Assembly (NCBI GenBank): GCA_035048815.1
Contig: JAUCBN010000037.1
Location: 16,272,001-16,336,000 of the forward strand
DNA length: 64,000 nucleotides
Source of the DNA: Abelmoschus esculentus
Taxonomy: Eukaryota; Streptophyta; Magnoliopsida; Malvales; Malvaceae
Direction: 5' to 3'
The notes below the pieces were generated by a model. The model was not told the DNA's origin, did not search any database, and saw only the letters and a list, made by a program, of their open reading frames with translations. Position 1 is the first letter of the stretch, and the number at the start of each line of letters is the position of its first letter. Positions 13,026 to 25,539 of this stretch are shown piece after piece. The position numbers were made by a program, and so were the translations under genes.

Positions 13026-16000
13026 TCATAATTTTGCATGCCGTCTCCACGGACATCCCCCGTCAAATGCATGTTCCAATACGTCCTCCATTCGCTTCGC
13101 TACCAGAATCTGGCAATATAATATGTTATACACAGCGAGTGAAAATCGGTATACTTCGACTCGGTTTTGCTCTCACGACCATGCAATTATGCGAGTTTGA
13201 GATGCAAAATCTGGTCGAAGTCACACTAGTGGCTTGTGTAACATTTTTGCTTCAAATGGAGGGTGACAATTACCTCTAGAGTGGAAAGCACAGCTGCAGG
13301 TACTTCAACCAAGTCCTTGAGATTTCTCTCCGGAAGAATAACTCTCTTGATGCCGTAACGGTGTGCTGCTAGAACCTGCATATTTCATATTACAAAACCG
13401 AGATATATCAGAAACGGTGAGAACGTAGAAATGAGATGAAATCGAACATATCAAAATATGTATTATTACTCGATGCTGTGAACATATTATTTGCTGGCAA
13501 GAAAGAAAATGTAGTAGGAATAGCTCACTATACACACCTTATCCTTGACACCGCCAACAGGTAATACAAGACCCCTGAGCGTCATTTCTCCGGTCATTCT
13601 TGTATCTGCTCTTACACTTTTCTCACTAAACAGTGAAATTAACGCTGTCACGAGGGTCACACCAGCTGAAGGACCGTCTTTCGGCACAGCCCCAGCAGGA
13701 AAATGTATATGAATATCTCTTCCCTGTAACAGATTGGTTTCTATGTCAGCTGCCAACTTAAGATCCGCCACCCTGGTTCTTACCTGAAAAATACGGAACT
13801 GTTTCAAAACCCCACAAAGAGATTATAATACACCTATATTAGCAGCAATTTCTTTTAGCAACTTTTAGATCATCAGAAGCAGAGCATTGACGTCGATGTA
13901 TTTTACATAGCACAAACGGAGAAAATATATGTGATTTAAGAAAGGATACCCATGTCAGTGCTATCTGTGCCGATTCTTTAATAACATCGCCAAGTTGTCC
14001 GGTAAGATGCAATTCACCGTTTCCAGCAACTGATGTAGCCTCCACAAACTGAACCTCTCCTCCAAAATTGGTCCAAACAAGACCAACAGATACTCCAGGA
14101 GTGGCAACGCGATTTGCAGCTTCTTGGTCATCAAACCTAGGAGGCTACATTAGAGAGAAAATAAACACTTTCGGCATGTTAAGAAAAAAATATGAACTCA
14201 AATGCAGTAACTATTAAACTACTCAAGTCATTGAATCATATCATACATGAAGAGCTTAAGCTTGAAGCAGGGGGAAAGGAGAACTCAACACCAAAATCAT
14301 TTAGTCAACTCACTTTTCGTTTTTGAAAGCTTTAATACAATGAAAAGTGTGCCCACTCTCAAGAGTTTAAGTTCTAAAAAAAAGCAGAATGATGCTTAAC
14401 CACATTACTAGGAAACTAAATGAAGAACACCGATGGCGAAGATTTACAACAGTGACATAAAAAAAGTGAATAATCTGATAAAAAGAGTCAAATGAGGAAA
14501 AATTACCCCCAATATTTTTTCTAGCATAGCCTCATCAACAACCAAAGGTGAGGCAATTCTGAATGCATTTGATATCTCATGATTATTTACACCGATCGGA
14601 ATGACTTCCATTTCCATTTCAGCTCCCTCGGCAAGCCTGTTTTCCAACAGTGGAGAAGTTAGCTTCTCAACATCTTTGCTAACTGAGACGGCCTGTTCTT
14701 GCTCAGCGACTCTTACTGCAGCAGCACGAGCCAAGGCAGCCAACTTCCTTTCTAGACTACGAACACCAACCTCCCTGGTGTACCTCTGAATCACAAGGTT
14801 AACCATGTCCTACCACTCAAAAGAAGCATTAAGAGAAGATTACCTAATATTAAGTGCTGGATTGTGCAGATTCAAATAAAATTAAAGCTTATATTCTGAT
14901 CAAATTTGCTTCTTTTATCTTACGTGTTACTCTGACATCTCAATCTAAATTTTAACAGAAGTTCAAGAAATAAAAGTAGCTTCAATGTCATACTTGAAAA
15001 TGAAACAGTTTAGAGATCATCCACGGATGTAATTAAAAAAATCAATACTGTGTAAACCTCAATACATTAGTCCTGTCAATTGTTTATTCAACCATAGATG
15101 TGATAGGGATGCAAAAAGATCAGTTGACAAATTTCTCAAAGCATCTCAGTAATCAGGGAGCAGCGGCTGTTAATGAACTTAGAGTGACAAGACACCCAAT
15201 ATTATCAAGTATGGAAAAATAAGCTTCAAAATGTGGAAAGGATGAATGCATGACGAATACCTCTGGAATTTGAAGGGACGCAGAACTCAATCCATGCTGA
15301 TCCAAAACTCTTGGGATCAAATATTGCATGGCTATTCTAAGCTTTTCTTCAGCTGTATATCCTGGCAGCTCAATGACTTCCATCCTATCCAACAGTGGAG
15401 GAGGAATAGGCTGCATCCTATTTGCTGTAGCCACAAAAATCACCTTTGATAGGTCAAATGGCACGTTCAAATAGCTATACAACCTCGGTTAAAGAAATTG
15501 TTAATGATGAAGGTAATAGATGCGAATAAACAAGTAAAATCGCCAACAACATTATATACAGTTAAAAAAATGCTAATTGATGAAATTGACATCAGCATGT
15601 TATTAGAAGAAAGTAGGATACTGGTCATTAAAAGATTTATTCTGCTCAGGATCAAGAACCTCCAGCAGAGCTGAAGCAGGATCACCACGCACGTCAGAAC
15701 CTGTCTTGTCAATCTCATCCAATAGCATGACTGGGTTGCAAACACCTACTCTCTAGAAGCCAAAAGGTAAAAGGCCATTATAGTAAGAACAACAGTCATT
15801 GACATGATATAAATGCGCCTATGAGGATGTTGATAATCTTAATTAATTGGAGATTCAGTTCTCCAAATACACTCTCAACAGAAGATCATTCAGCCACGAT
15901 AAACTTGATACTAAAATCTACAAACCCAAATTTCATTTAGCTCTAAGCATGTCTTTCAGGTTTTTGAACTAACTGATGGGGAAAAAAACACCATCACTCC

Positions 16001-19000
16001 TCACAATAACATACATTAAGGCAGTAAAGCACAGAATCATTCAGCACACAGCAGACTGAAATGGTAGAATATAAAAGCTGAATAAATCAGATATGAGAAT
16101 ATTTAAGACCAGAAATTGACAGTTCATGAAGTTGCAGATACTACTAATTCCCTACAGACTAATAATTCTCGACCAACAGGTAGCTAAATCACATTCTGTT
16201 AAAACAGTATGCTATAGAGAAAAATATCTAATTCAAGAAACCACTTATACCTTTAATCCATCAATAAGACGCCCTGGCATGCTTCCTATGTATGTTCTCC
16301 TATGTCCTCGTATGTCAGCCTCATCCTTAACACCACCAAGGGATATACGTATAAATTTTCTACCCAAAGCAGAAGCAATTGATGATGCTAATGACGTCTT
16401 CCCCACACCTGGTGGGCCAACAAAGCATAGAACTGGACCTCTTGCATCTGGCTTAAGCTGAGCAAAAGATTCAAATCAAATGAACTTCAAAAGCGAAAAT
16501 ACAAGATTTAACCTTCAAGGCAAGAAGATATAGATTGTTGGCTAACCTTGCGAACAGCCAGATATTCGATAATCCGTTGCTTGACCTTCATTAAACCATA
16601 ATGGTCAAAGTCGAGTTGGTCTTTTGCAGCCTTTAGGTCCAATTCCTGTTCTTCACTGACCTTTTGCCAAGGAAGATCAGCAAGAAGCTCCAAGTAAACA
16701 CGTGAACTATTATATCCAGGTTGCTGCGGTTGCATCTTCTTAAGCCTCCTGGAATAAAAATAATAAACAAATGAACCCAGTTAGCCATCATATCCAATTA
16801 AATTATAGGACAGTAACAAGTTCAGATCACATAGACACGCGAGAAACAAGAAAGGCCTGCGGTACCATATCCAAAAATTGAATGCTGTAAGACAATTTCC
16901 TTAAAAGCTTCCATTAATATTCCCAGAACTTTGAATGTCATCAAAACTACTTTTTTTCTTTTCTTTCTTCCATTCAAACATAATGGTCCCATTTGTACCG
17001 TTATCTCAAATTATACCTCAACTCCCTTTGTGCATGCTTCCAGACACTTGAAGGCATCCTAGCATTCAGCATCTTTCTTTCCAGGGAAGCCAAATCATCT
17101 TCATCATCATCATTGTCTCCAAGCTCCTCTTTTATTGCTCTCATCTGGAATATATTTGAATAGCCAGATGACAAATAATTAGGCAGTAAAACTTATAACA
17201 ATAAGTAACCATCAACTTCAAGTAACGTTTTTTTTCCCAGTAGCCAACTCAGCACCAAAAACTAGACATCAAAAGCCACCAAAAAAGATTATTACATGTG
17301 GACTATATCCACCTCTACTGCCGTTATACAAACAGCTGGACAGCAAAACTCATAATTTATTGATAAGCTCAAAAACTGCCAACATCTGTAACGCTCTCTA
17401 CTTTCCTCTCCATTAACAATAACTGTAGCAGAAGTAAGAAAGCTAACCTGCTGTCGCAGAAGATATTCCTTCTGTGATTTTGACAATTGCCCTTCAACCT
17501 TTTGTGTAATCTTCTCTGCTACACGTATTGACTGCACAAGTAATACATTAAAAGAATGGATAAAATCCAGAAGAAGAATTGAAGTGACAATATTAACCAT
17601 AAGTACATTACACACCTGCAAATGCCTGTCAACTAACTCAGTAGCTTTCAAAAGCCTTGCTTTAGGATCAACAGAATCCAACATAGAGAGCTGCTCTTCA
17701 AAACTCATCTCGAAGCTAGCAACAAATATATCAGCCAATTTGTGAAAAGGAAGCGTCTCCAGAAGAACTTTTATCCTTCCACCAGTTTTTTGTTTCTACA
17801 AACAGCACAGTAACATGAAGTGTCACTAGAATGACAACATAAAACCTAGTCAGAGTTTTCAATCAACAAGAGAATTAACACTCTTGAACAGATTTATGGC
17901 ACATGTCAAAGTTACTAATAAGTGAAAAGAATAGTTTACATGTTTTACCTGCTCAAGAATAGAAATTAGCTCCATGGCAGTTGCTTTGAACTGGCGAGAC
18001 AGTGTTACAAACTCTGGATCTTGTTCCACATGCTCCATCTCTAAACATATTAAAACATAGAAGATACCGATAAGAACATAGCCTAAAACCAATGCATGGT
18101 AGAACCATTAATAACATTCCATTCAATGTTTTTGGAAAGAACACTTGCAACTAAAATAAAAATATTACAGATTATAGACTTATAGTTCGGCACGCTACTC
18201 TAGATATTCCAGAGTTAATGCTAGCCAAAGACCATGGGACATAATTTTATTCTGAAACTAGAGATTCAGAAAGAGAGACTCGTTGAAGAAAACATATGTG
18301 CAACAGAAAAAGAAGTATGCAAGCACAAGAAAAACCCTGATACCAACTTACCGGCCTTAGTCATCTCAAGTGAAGATATCTTTGCAGTGCAGTAAGCTCC
18401 TCGTGTGCTAAGTTCCTCTATATTGAATCTGCATAAACCTTCAAGGACGACAATGTATGTCACCCTCCCACTTGGTTTCTCCACTCCTCTTGACAGATGC
18501 AAAGCACGGGCTACCACACCCCTGATATGTGCAGACAAGCATAATCCAGAACCATAAGTAGAGAATTACCTTGTGACAGGACCAAAATGAGTAAATTACA
18601 ATAGTTTTTTTTTTTTTTTAAATCTTGATGAAAAAATAATCTGATAGCACGAAATAATAGCATAAAATAAGATGGATTGAAAAGTACTTGTCATGCCAAT
18701 GAATTACTTCCGGTGGGCTTTTCCCATCAATCTTGTGGGCATCAGATGAGCTTACGTGAAATTTTGAGCTTCGCTCACCCGATTCACTTCCTGCACATGA
18801 AAAGCCATTGAACCTCACCTACTAATTATACCCATTCTTTTAGACAGAGGAAACTGGAGTTTGATAACAGAACATGTCCATAAACAAACCACCTTGAGAC
18901 AACATAGAATCCATGGAGGTCGTCTCAGCAGCATCACGAACTGGAAGAACTCCTATCAATCCTTTATCCTCTCGCTGCCATAGCTCTTGTTCCACCAATT

Positions 19001-19533
19001 TTACACTGCGTACTCAAACCGCTTTATTCTCTAATATTCAAGCTTACAAGAAGAGCAGATAAAGAACCGATTCCTTATTCTACTAGCTTTGTATTTATTA
19101 TCCAGCTAAAACAAACAGAAATTTTAAATAAACATAGAAAACTCTACAAATTCTAAAGCCGCGAAAGTTTCCCGAGAGAAACAAATCAGAGTGAGAAACA
19201 ATAAGTAGGATCAAGCCTGATCTTATAAGTAAACAAATTTTGAAAAGCTCAGTATTATTGTCTTGAAAAGAGAGGATCATATAAACGTAATTCAAAAATT
19301 TTAAGCCATAAAAATTCTTCTACTGTGATTTTCTAAGGAAACAAACGAGGAAGCAAAATTCACATCTCGTTAAAAAGTCCAGTCAAATTCAAAAGAAAAA
19401 AGAAAAAAACGAAAAATTCAACCGACCTGCTGGGCGAAGTGCAGCGAATTCGAATAAAGGCGCCAGGCAATAAAACTTTGTTTCTGAACGGAAGAATTGC
19501 TAAGCGACCTGGTAACTCCACCGGTTCCGCCAT
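13026..19533 (-). CDS. LON2: Lon protease homolog 2, peroxisomal
   Basis: ATP-dependent Ser protease and chaperone of the peroxisomal matrix, needed for sustained matrix-protein import. The start MAEPVELPGRLAILPFRNKV (ATG 19531-19533) matches plant LON2 and has no organellar presequence. In order: Lon N-domain (RALHLSRGVEKPSGRVTY), coiled region (KITQKVEGQLSKSQKEYLLR), AAA+ module with Walker A GPPGVGKTS and Walker B-type VMLLDEIDKTG, sensor VIFVATANRM, and the protease domain with the catalytic Ser in PKDGPSAG and the Lys in GGVKDK. About 890 residues in some fifteen exons, all in frame. The last exon reads ILVAKRMEDVLE and ends WRRHAKL (stop 13026-13028), so the peroxisomal signal is AKL and not the SKL I recall for Arabidopsis (At5g47040). 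The 5' untranslated region is about 19534-19700. It looks functional. Confidence 0.95.
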
Positions 19534-19739
19534 TTTTCAGCTTCTTGGAGGAAAAAGAGTATAAATAAATAAAAACCAGAAACAAAGAGAAAGTCACAAG
19601 CCTGTTCAACAGAGGTTTAAATAGAAGAGGAATAAAAAAAAACAATAAATGGAAAAGCGCGTGGGTACCTACCACCGCCACTGCCTGCTCTGCTCAGCTC
19701 AACTCTGCTCGAGTGCGGATTGCGGGTGGGGCTCTATCT

Positions 19740-21480
19740 GAACCAACGCCGACCCAATTTTTGATTTTTTTAATCATTAAAATTTTAAAATATTTAATTT
19801 ATTTATTAAAATTTAGATATCGAACGCTTTTAATTATTTTTTATATTTTTTATAATATTTATTTATTAATGAATTAAAGTTTTTACAATATCTAAACAAT
19901 AAAAATTTCATTGACATAAAAAAAAATAACTGAAAAACAAGTTTTATTTAAAGATAAAAATAATTGTTTTAGAATATACTTTTAATCATTGGATATTGAT
20001 CGCTCAATCATTATATTATAATATTGATGTTCAAACCTATAACCTCCAAAAACAATAATCATTCTTTTAACCATTAAAAGACGTATTATTAAAATAATTG
20101 AAAATTAAAAGTCAATTTCATAATTAATATGGAAAAAAGAAATTATAAACCTATTTGAAAAAAAATCAAATTCATAGACTTAAAAGTTGTCTCTTTAAAT
20201 TTTTATTCTTTAATTTTGTGACTTGCTACTAAAATGGAAATATTTTGTAGGACTTTTTTTTTTAATTATATTTATTTTATTAATCAATTAATTTAAATTA
20301 AATATTAATATCCATGGTAAAATATCACAAATTCAAATAATAAATAAAAGTCAAATATGGAGTTCTTTATGTTCTTTTCCGACTATTGTCTCCCACGTTG
20401 TAGTTGTTCTTTCCTACTTTTGCACAAAATTCTTTAAAAGAATTACATATAAAAATAATTATAGGGATAACAGTAGAGGAGTCGAGTTTTTAATTGTTTC
20501 GATCTTGATTCGATTTGATTTTAATATATTTTATTTTTAACACGATCTGATTTGATATAATAAAAAATATAACCCGACTTTGATCTGACGTTAATATTTT
20601 TATTAAAAAATAACTAAATTCAACCCGAATCGAAAAAATTAATAAAATATTATATATTATATATAAAAATATAAACTGTCAGGTTGGGAAATTTTTACCC
20701 TAAACTTGAATTGACTTTTTTCCTCACCAGTAATCCGATCCGACATAAATCCGGTTTTTTAAACAAAAAATTCACCCATATTGAATATGATCGAATCGAA
20801 ACCTACAAATTTTAAATCAAATTATCATCCCTAAATAATTGATATTATTTAAATATAAAAAATAATTAAAAAATATTAAGTTGACTCATAACTTAAATTA
20901 TTCTATAAAGAATAATTGAAACAACCAACCAAATATTAATTATGATTTTATGTTAGGTGAATAGCTCACAGAGTAGAAAAATGTTCTTAAATTTCCGACA
21001 TATATTTTTTATAGCGATATAATATAAATATTATTAACCTCGTATCTAAATAAATCAAGGGTGATCATTAAATTAAATAAAAATATTTTTTATCTCTAAA
21101 TAATAAAATTATAAAATAATTATTATATTTTTTAAACTGTTATAAAATGATCCTTAAATTTATAAAATTTATCATTATTTATGATATGTAGTGACCATTT
21201 TATAATTATTAAAATTTTAGTGTCCAAAAATTATTTTAACTTAATTATATTTTGTTAAATAAATACAAATGTGAATTCCAAGACCCAAACAAGGGTTAAT
21301 GGTTAATTTTTTTAATTAAATTATTATTTTTTTAGTTTAATATTTAAAATTTAGAATTATTTTTTATTCTATAAAATTATTTTTAGATTGACAAAAATTG
21401 TCAATTGTATTCACACACTGTATTTTTCTTACCAAACAAAGTGGGAAGTGGGAACCATACAAATATTAATTAAAATATGA
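19740..21480. other. A+T-rich spacer upstream of LON2
   Basis: Very A+T-rich, without genes. It contains one short inverted-repeat element at 20461-20832 (separate entry). The rest has no borders or coding potential that I can recognise. Confidence 0.6.
20461..20832. mobile_element. Short non-autonomous DNA transposon, TAGGG(A/G)TGA family
   Basis: About 370 bp, beginning ATAGGGATAACAG and ending TTATCATCCCT, so the ends are inverted copies of TAGGGAT(A/G)A. It is flanked by an 8-bp direct repeat, AAATAATT, at 20453-20460 and 20833-20840. The interior is rich in TCGA, TCGAGT and TTGATTCG words and has no open frame. Terminal sequence and duplication size fit a hAT-like miniature element (inference). 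Confidence 0.6.
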
Positions 21481-21489
21481 AAATTGATT

Positions 21490-21700
21490 GCCGTCGATTA
21501 GAAGACGTCGGCTTCTTAGGGAAGTTGTGAGCCGTTGGATATCCGGATAAGAAGGGAGAGAGGTGCGTCAGCATGCTGACGGATACGATGGTCTAATAGC
21601 GGGGACTGCTGTCAGAATTGTGGGGGCGGCTGCAACTTGTATTCCACGTGGCAAATTATGACAGGACGATAATGTCCTTATGTCTTGATTTTTTTGGAGC
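21490..21700. promoter_or_regulatory. Promoter-like G+C island without an adjacent gene
   Basis: A locally G+C-rich patch in an A+T-rich spacer. It contains a perfect 16-bp palindrome CGTCAGCATGCTGACG (21566-21581) that carries two TGACG cores, as bound by TGA-type bZIP factors, and a CCACGTGG G-box (21644-21651) with ABRE-like CACGTGGC. The nearest genes are LON2 (about 2 kb away, divergent) and the zinc-finger gene (about 3.8 kb downstream). Function is inferred from motifs only. Confidence 0.35.
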
Positions 21701-21777
21701 TTTTTGATAATAAAAATAATCTTTATAAATAAGAGAACTCTAAAATTCCACGTTTCAAGGATGGCTAAATTTCGATT

Positions 21778-22045
21778 GGCTACCTTGTTACGACTTCACT
21801 CCAGTCATTAATCTTGTCTTCGGTATCTTTCTCTTTGAGATTAAAGTAACGACTTCGGGTATGGTCAGCTCTCATAGTGTGACGGGTGGTGTGTACAAGG
21901 TTTGGGGACGAATTCACCGTTGTACGACTGACCGACGATTACTAACGATTTTGGTTTTATACAGATGAGTTGTAGCCTACAATCTAAACTGAGGACAGGT
22001 TTTTGGAGTTAGCTCACCCTCGCGGGATCGCGACCTTTTATCCAA
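21778..22045 (-). pseudogene. Nuclear copy of plastid 16S rRNA 3' end (NUPT), decayed
   Basis: Read on the minus strand, this is the 3' part of a plastid-type 16S rRNA. It runs from GGTCGCGATCCCGCGAGGGT through TTAGTAATCGTCGGTCAG, GGTGAATTCGT, CTTGTACACACC and CCGTCACACTATGAGAGCT to GTGAAGTCGTAACAAGGTAG. Nearly all differences from the plastid consensus I remember are C-to-T or G-to-A (for example ACACACCGCCC became ACACACCACCC), as expected from deamination of methylated cytosine in nuclear DNA. Homology stops after GGTAGCC at 21778 and fades near 22045. It cannot be a working rRNA gene. Transfer through a mitochondrial copy is possible. Confidence 0.9.
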
Positions 22046-23247
22046 GTTAAATAATTTTATCGGGTTAATTAAATTGATGAATTTTATTAATTTTTTATTT
22101 AAAAACTTGAGCAAAGTTGTTTGAAATACGTATTAAAATATTTGATTATATGATATAAAATTGCTAAAATTTTTGAGTACAATTGCTGAAAAATTAGGCA
22201 ATTGAATTGAATAAAAACCTGATAGCAAAATGTCAAGGGTAGCCATGGTAAATATGACTTAGTGACTTAATTGATAAAATTGATAAAATCGATAATAAAT
22301 TATACAAAATTTGAGAAAATATTATAAGAGGAAGTTACTAAAAATTGAGTTTTATGATAAATGATAACCTTGTTCAAATAAAAATCATGTGAGAATTGAT
22401 AAAATTTCGAATATAGTCGAGTCGAGTTGAATTGTTCAAATTTAGTTGTGAATATTTTATAAGAAAAATACTTTGATATATAAACCTTTTAATTTTAGGG
22501 TTGGAGATTTAGGTTGTAGGTTAGGGTTTAGGGGTTTTTTATTTAAGTTTTAAATTTTATAGCTTAAATATGAAAGGTTGTTTAAATTTTTTAGGTCAAA
22601 TTTTGAGAATAATCCATACGAGATTTTTTTGGATAAAAGGGTGGGTTGAAAATTTCGGGGAACTACGACAAATACTACAATGTTCGTAAAACTTGCCTCA
22701 TATAAGATTAAACATATACTATGTTGTAATCAATCAAAACTATTATAAAAAGCATGAACGGGTCGTCAATAATAAAACTTTTACTTTATCTGATTCAAAT
22801 TTATCACATAATGTATCAGATACTAACGATAATAAAATAAGATCTCATCTTAAACCACACAACACACAACAATTAAATATAAATCATTAAATTCTCTTTT
22901 AATTAAAATATATTATATTTTTAAACATGTCCAAATTCATATAACTAATTTGAAGGGAAAAAAAAAAGCAACCCAAAATTTGTATTAAGTCAATCTAACA
23001 CACAATGGAAGTAAGTATTGTGGGAGACAACATTTGTCAACACAAATGCAATTACTCAACTTGGAACCAAACCAACCTTAAAAAAATACTATGTTGTACT
23101 ATTTTTGGACACATGGACTCTCTACTTCAATTATGAGTTCTTTACCATGTGCTTAGTGGGCAGCTTCAGGTTAAATATTGAATAAATTTCTCAATAATTA
23201 GGCTACTTTAATTAATTGCCCAATTGGTCCAATTCAATATTATTTTG
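22046..23247. other. A+T-rich spacer
   Basis: No gene was recognised. A segment near 22650-22690 (GACAAATACTACAATG, GTTCGTAAAACTTGCC) is related to sequence at 34310-34360, so it is a dispersed repeat fragment. The remainder shows nothing I can support. Confidence 0.5.
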
Positions 23248-23770
23248 TAGGAGGTATGTAAAAATCCGATTATCCGGTCCTGATTTCAATCCCGGTTAGA
23301 TCTGGTGAATTTTTATTTAGAACTGATCCCAACGGGACCGAAACCAAATCCAAAATCTAGGTCTCGTTTACAACCGAGACCGAAATTAGATCTTGATTTT
23401 TTGGACCCGGTACTCAGTGGGTACCCAATATCTTGAGTTTTTAAATTTATTTTTACTCTTTATATATGAATATTATGATGAATATTACCCGGTACCCCGT
23501 GGGTACCCAATATCTTGAGTTTACAATATTCTAACTTTGTTATTTAATATTATTATTGGTAGTCAAAAAAATTCTTTTATTGTTCAAAATTTCTTAATAA
23601 TAAACTAATTAATCGGGTACCTAGTACTGGTATTGGTTCCCACCTGTATTGAGACCAATTCTTAAAATTTAGGATTCGATTTGACCGAAACCAATTTTAA
23701 TTTTCAAGAACCGATGATTACCTGAACCAATTCTAGGTAAATTGACCGATACCCGATTTTGCCCACCCCT
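23248..23770. mobile_element. Short non-autonomous DNA transposon, TAGGGGTG family
   Basis: 523 bp, beginning TAGGAGGTATG and ending GCCCACCCCT. A 9-bp direct repeat ATTATTTTG flanks both sides (23239-23247 and 23771-23779); counted as 8 bp, the ends become TAGG...CCTA. The interior holds repeated GGTACCC/GGTACC and ACCGAAACC words (for example GTGGGTACCCAATATCTTGA twice, near 23417 and 23500) and no open frame. It has the same end type as 20461-20832 and 59991-60506. Confidence 0.6.
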
Positions 23771-24100
23771 ATTATTTTGATGATTTCCTCCCTTCTTTTA
23801 TTTTTTATGTTATGAGGTACAATCACATTTGTAAGTATATTATTTTTAAATAAATTGTATCGAACCCAAATAATTAGTATATGTCTATCATATTTTAATT
23901 CAATAAAATGATTATAAAAAATATTACTTCCCATATAAACACCGATCTGAATTATGTAATAACATGATGTAGCGTACACAATAATCTAAAAATGAACTTG
24001 GAATGTTTAAATGTTTAAGGACCAATTTAAAATATGAACCATAATTTAAAAATAAAATTAAAATAATAAAAAATTAATTGACTAATCTAAATTAAAAATA

Positions 24101-25004
24101 GGCATAAAGATAATTTTCACCTTTAATGTTTAAAATTTTTATTATTTTGGCCCCTATTTTTTGGGATAAATTTAACCCTTAAACTATGTCCTTTGAACAA
24201 ATAACTCATTTTTTAACTATCATGATAATTAAACGGTTAAAAATTTAATAATGATAACATATTATATATATATATGATAATATATTTTAAATGACATAGA
24301 ATCTAACCTATTAAATATATACATATATATAGAATATAATTTTATTTTAGTATAAAATATAAAACAATTAAAATAAAAATAAAATATTAAAAATTAATTA
24401 AATCCAAAACAAAAATTTACTAAATATTCTCAACCCTAACTAAACTAAAATATCTTTATAAATCTCTAAAACTCCGATTTAGATTAAAACTAAAATATCT
24501 AAATTCTAAATTAAAATAATAAAAATCTAATTGATTATTATCAAAAATTTTATCTTTGATTCATCGGTAACAAACTATACAAAACCCTTTCTTTTCAGAT
24601 TATATTCATACCTTTTTACATAAAATTTTGATTTTACTATAGTTAAGGTTGAGAATGTTTAGTAGCCTTTTGTTTTAGATTTAATTAATTTTTAATGAAT
24701 AAAAAGTAATTTAAAATATTTTATTTGAATTTTAATTATTTTATATTTTTAAATTGGAATAAAACTATATTCCGCGTGTATGTATTTGTTATACTAGATG
24801 TTAAATCATTTAAAATATATTATTATATATATATATATGACATGTTATCATTATTAAATTTTTAACGGTTCAGTTATCATGGTAGTTAAAAAATGAGTTA
24901 TTTGTTAAAAATACATAGGTCAAAGGCTAAATTTATCCCAAAAAAGAATGAGAACCAAAACGATAAAAATTATAAACGTTAAGGGTAAAAATTATCTTTA
25001 TGCC
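24101..25004. mobile_element. Foldback Mutator-like element with 9-bp target duplication
   Basis: 904 bp, beginning GGCATAAAGATAATTTTCAC and ending in the inverse, GTAAAAATTATCTTTATGCC. A perfect 9-bp direct repeat TTAAAAATA flanks it (24092-24100 and 25005-25013), the duplication size typical of Mutator-like elements. The arms are long: the left and right thirds (roughly 350 bp each) are imperfect inverted copies, with shared landmarks such as GGGATAAATTTA, AACTCATTTTTTAACTA and AAAATTTAATAATGATAACA. Only about 190 bp in the middle is unpaired. There is no transposase frame, so it is non-autonomous. Confidence 0.8.
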
Positions 25005-25448
25005 TTAAAAATAATAATTTAAGAATATACGATATAATTAACTCTTATATATTACCGTACGTAAATAAAATTGCCAAAATATACCTATAACTAAATTTTA
25101 ATAGAGTAAATGTGGAATAACAATTAAAATTTGTTATATAATATTTACTATTTTTCTCTTCAATCATTTTTCTTAAAATATCATAATTAAGCATTTTAAA
25201 AATATTTAATTAAAAATTAGTATTTTCCCTCTTTTATTTAAGCTTTCCCATGCATAAATCAGGATAGTTTTTATATATAGTCATAGATTATAGTAATTTT
25301 TATTTAAAATTGACAAAAATTAAAGAAATATTAACCTAGATTACCATATTTATTTATTTATTTAAAATTGTCGTTAATTACTTAATTAAGATAATACTTT
25401 ATATGAAAATAAAAATCTAAAATTATCTTCTTCACAAATATTTTTACC

Positions 25449-25462
25449 TATAAAAACCCTAG
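25449..25462 (+). promoter_or_regulatory. TATA box and telo-box of the FLZ gene
   Basis: TATAAAAA (25449-25456) overlaps AAACCCTAG (25454-25462), a telo-box-like motif common near plant transcription starts. They lie about 85 bases upstream of the proposed ATG at 25540, followed by a CT-rich leader. Confidence 0.5.
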
Positions 25463-25539
25463 CCATATGAGTTCTTCTTCTTCACCCACTCATCTTGTAA
25501 TTCTTCATTCCTCTCTCGTTTCCTTCGATCTCCGAAGAC

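Noticed and set aside
24101..25004. CRISPR-like or other direct-repeat array
   Set aside because: The repeats are inverted arms of a transposon; no regularly spaced direct repeats exist here or elsewhere in the window.
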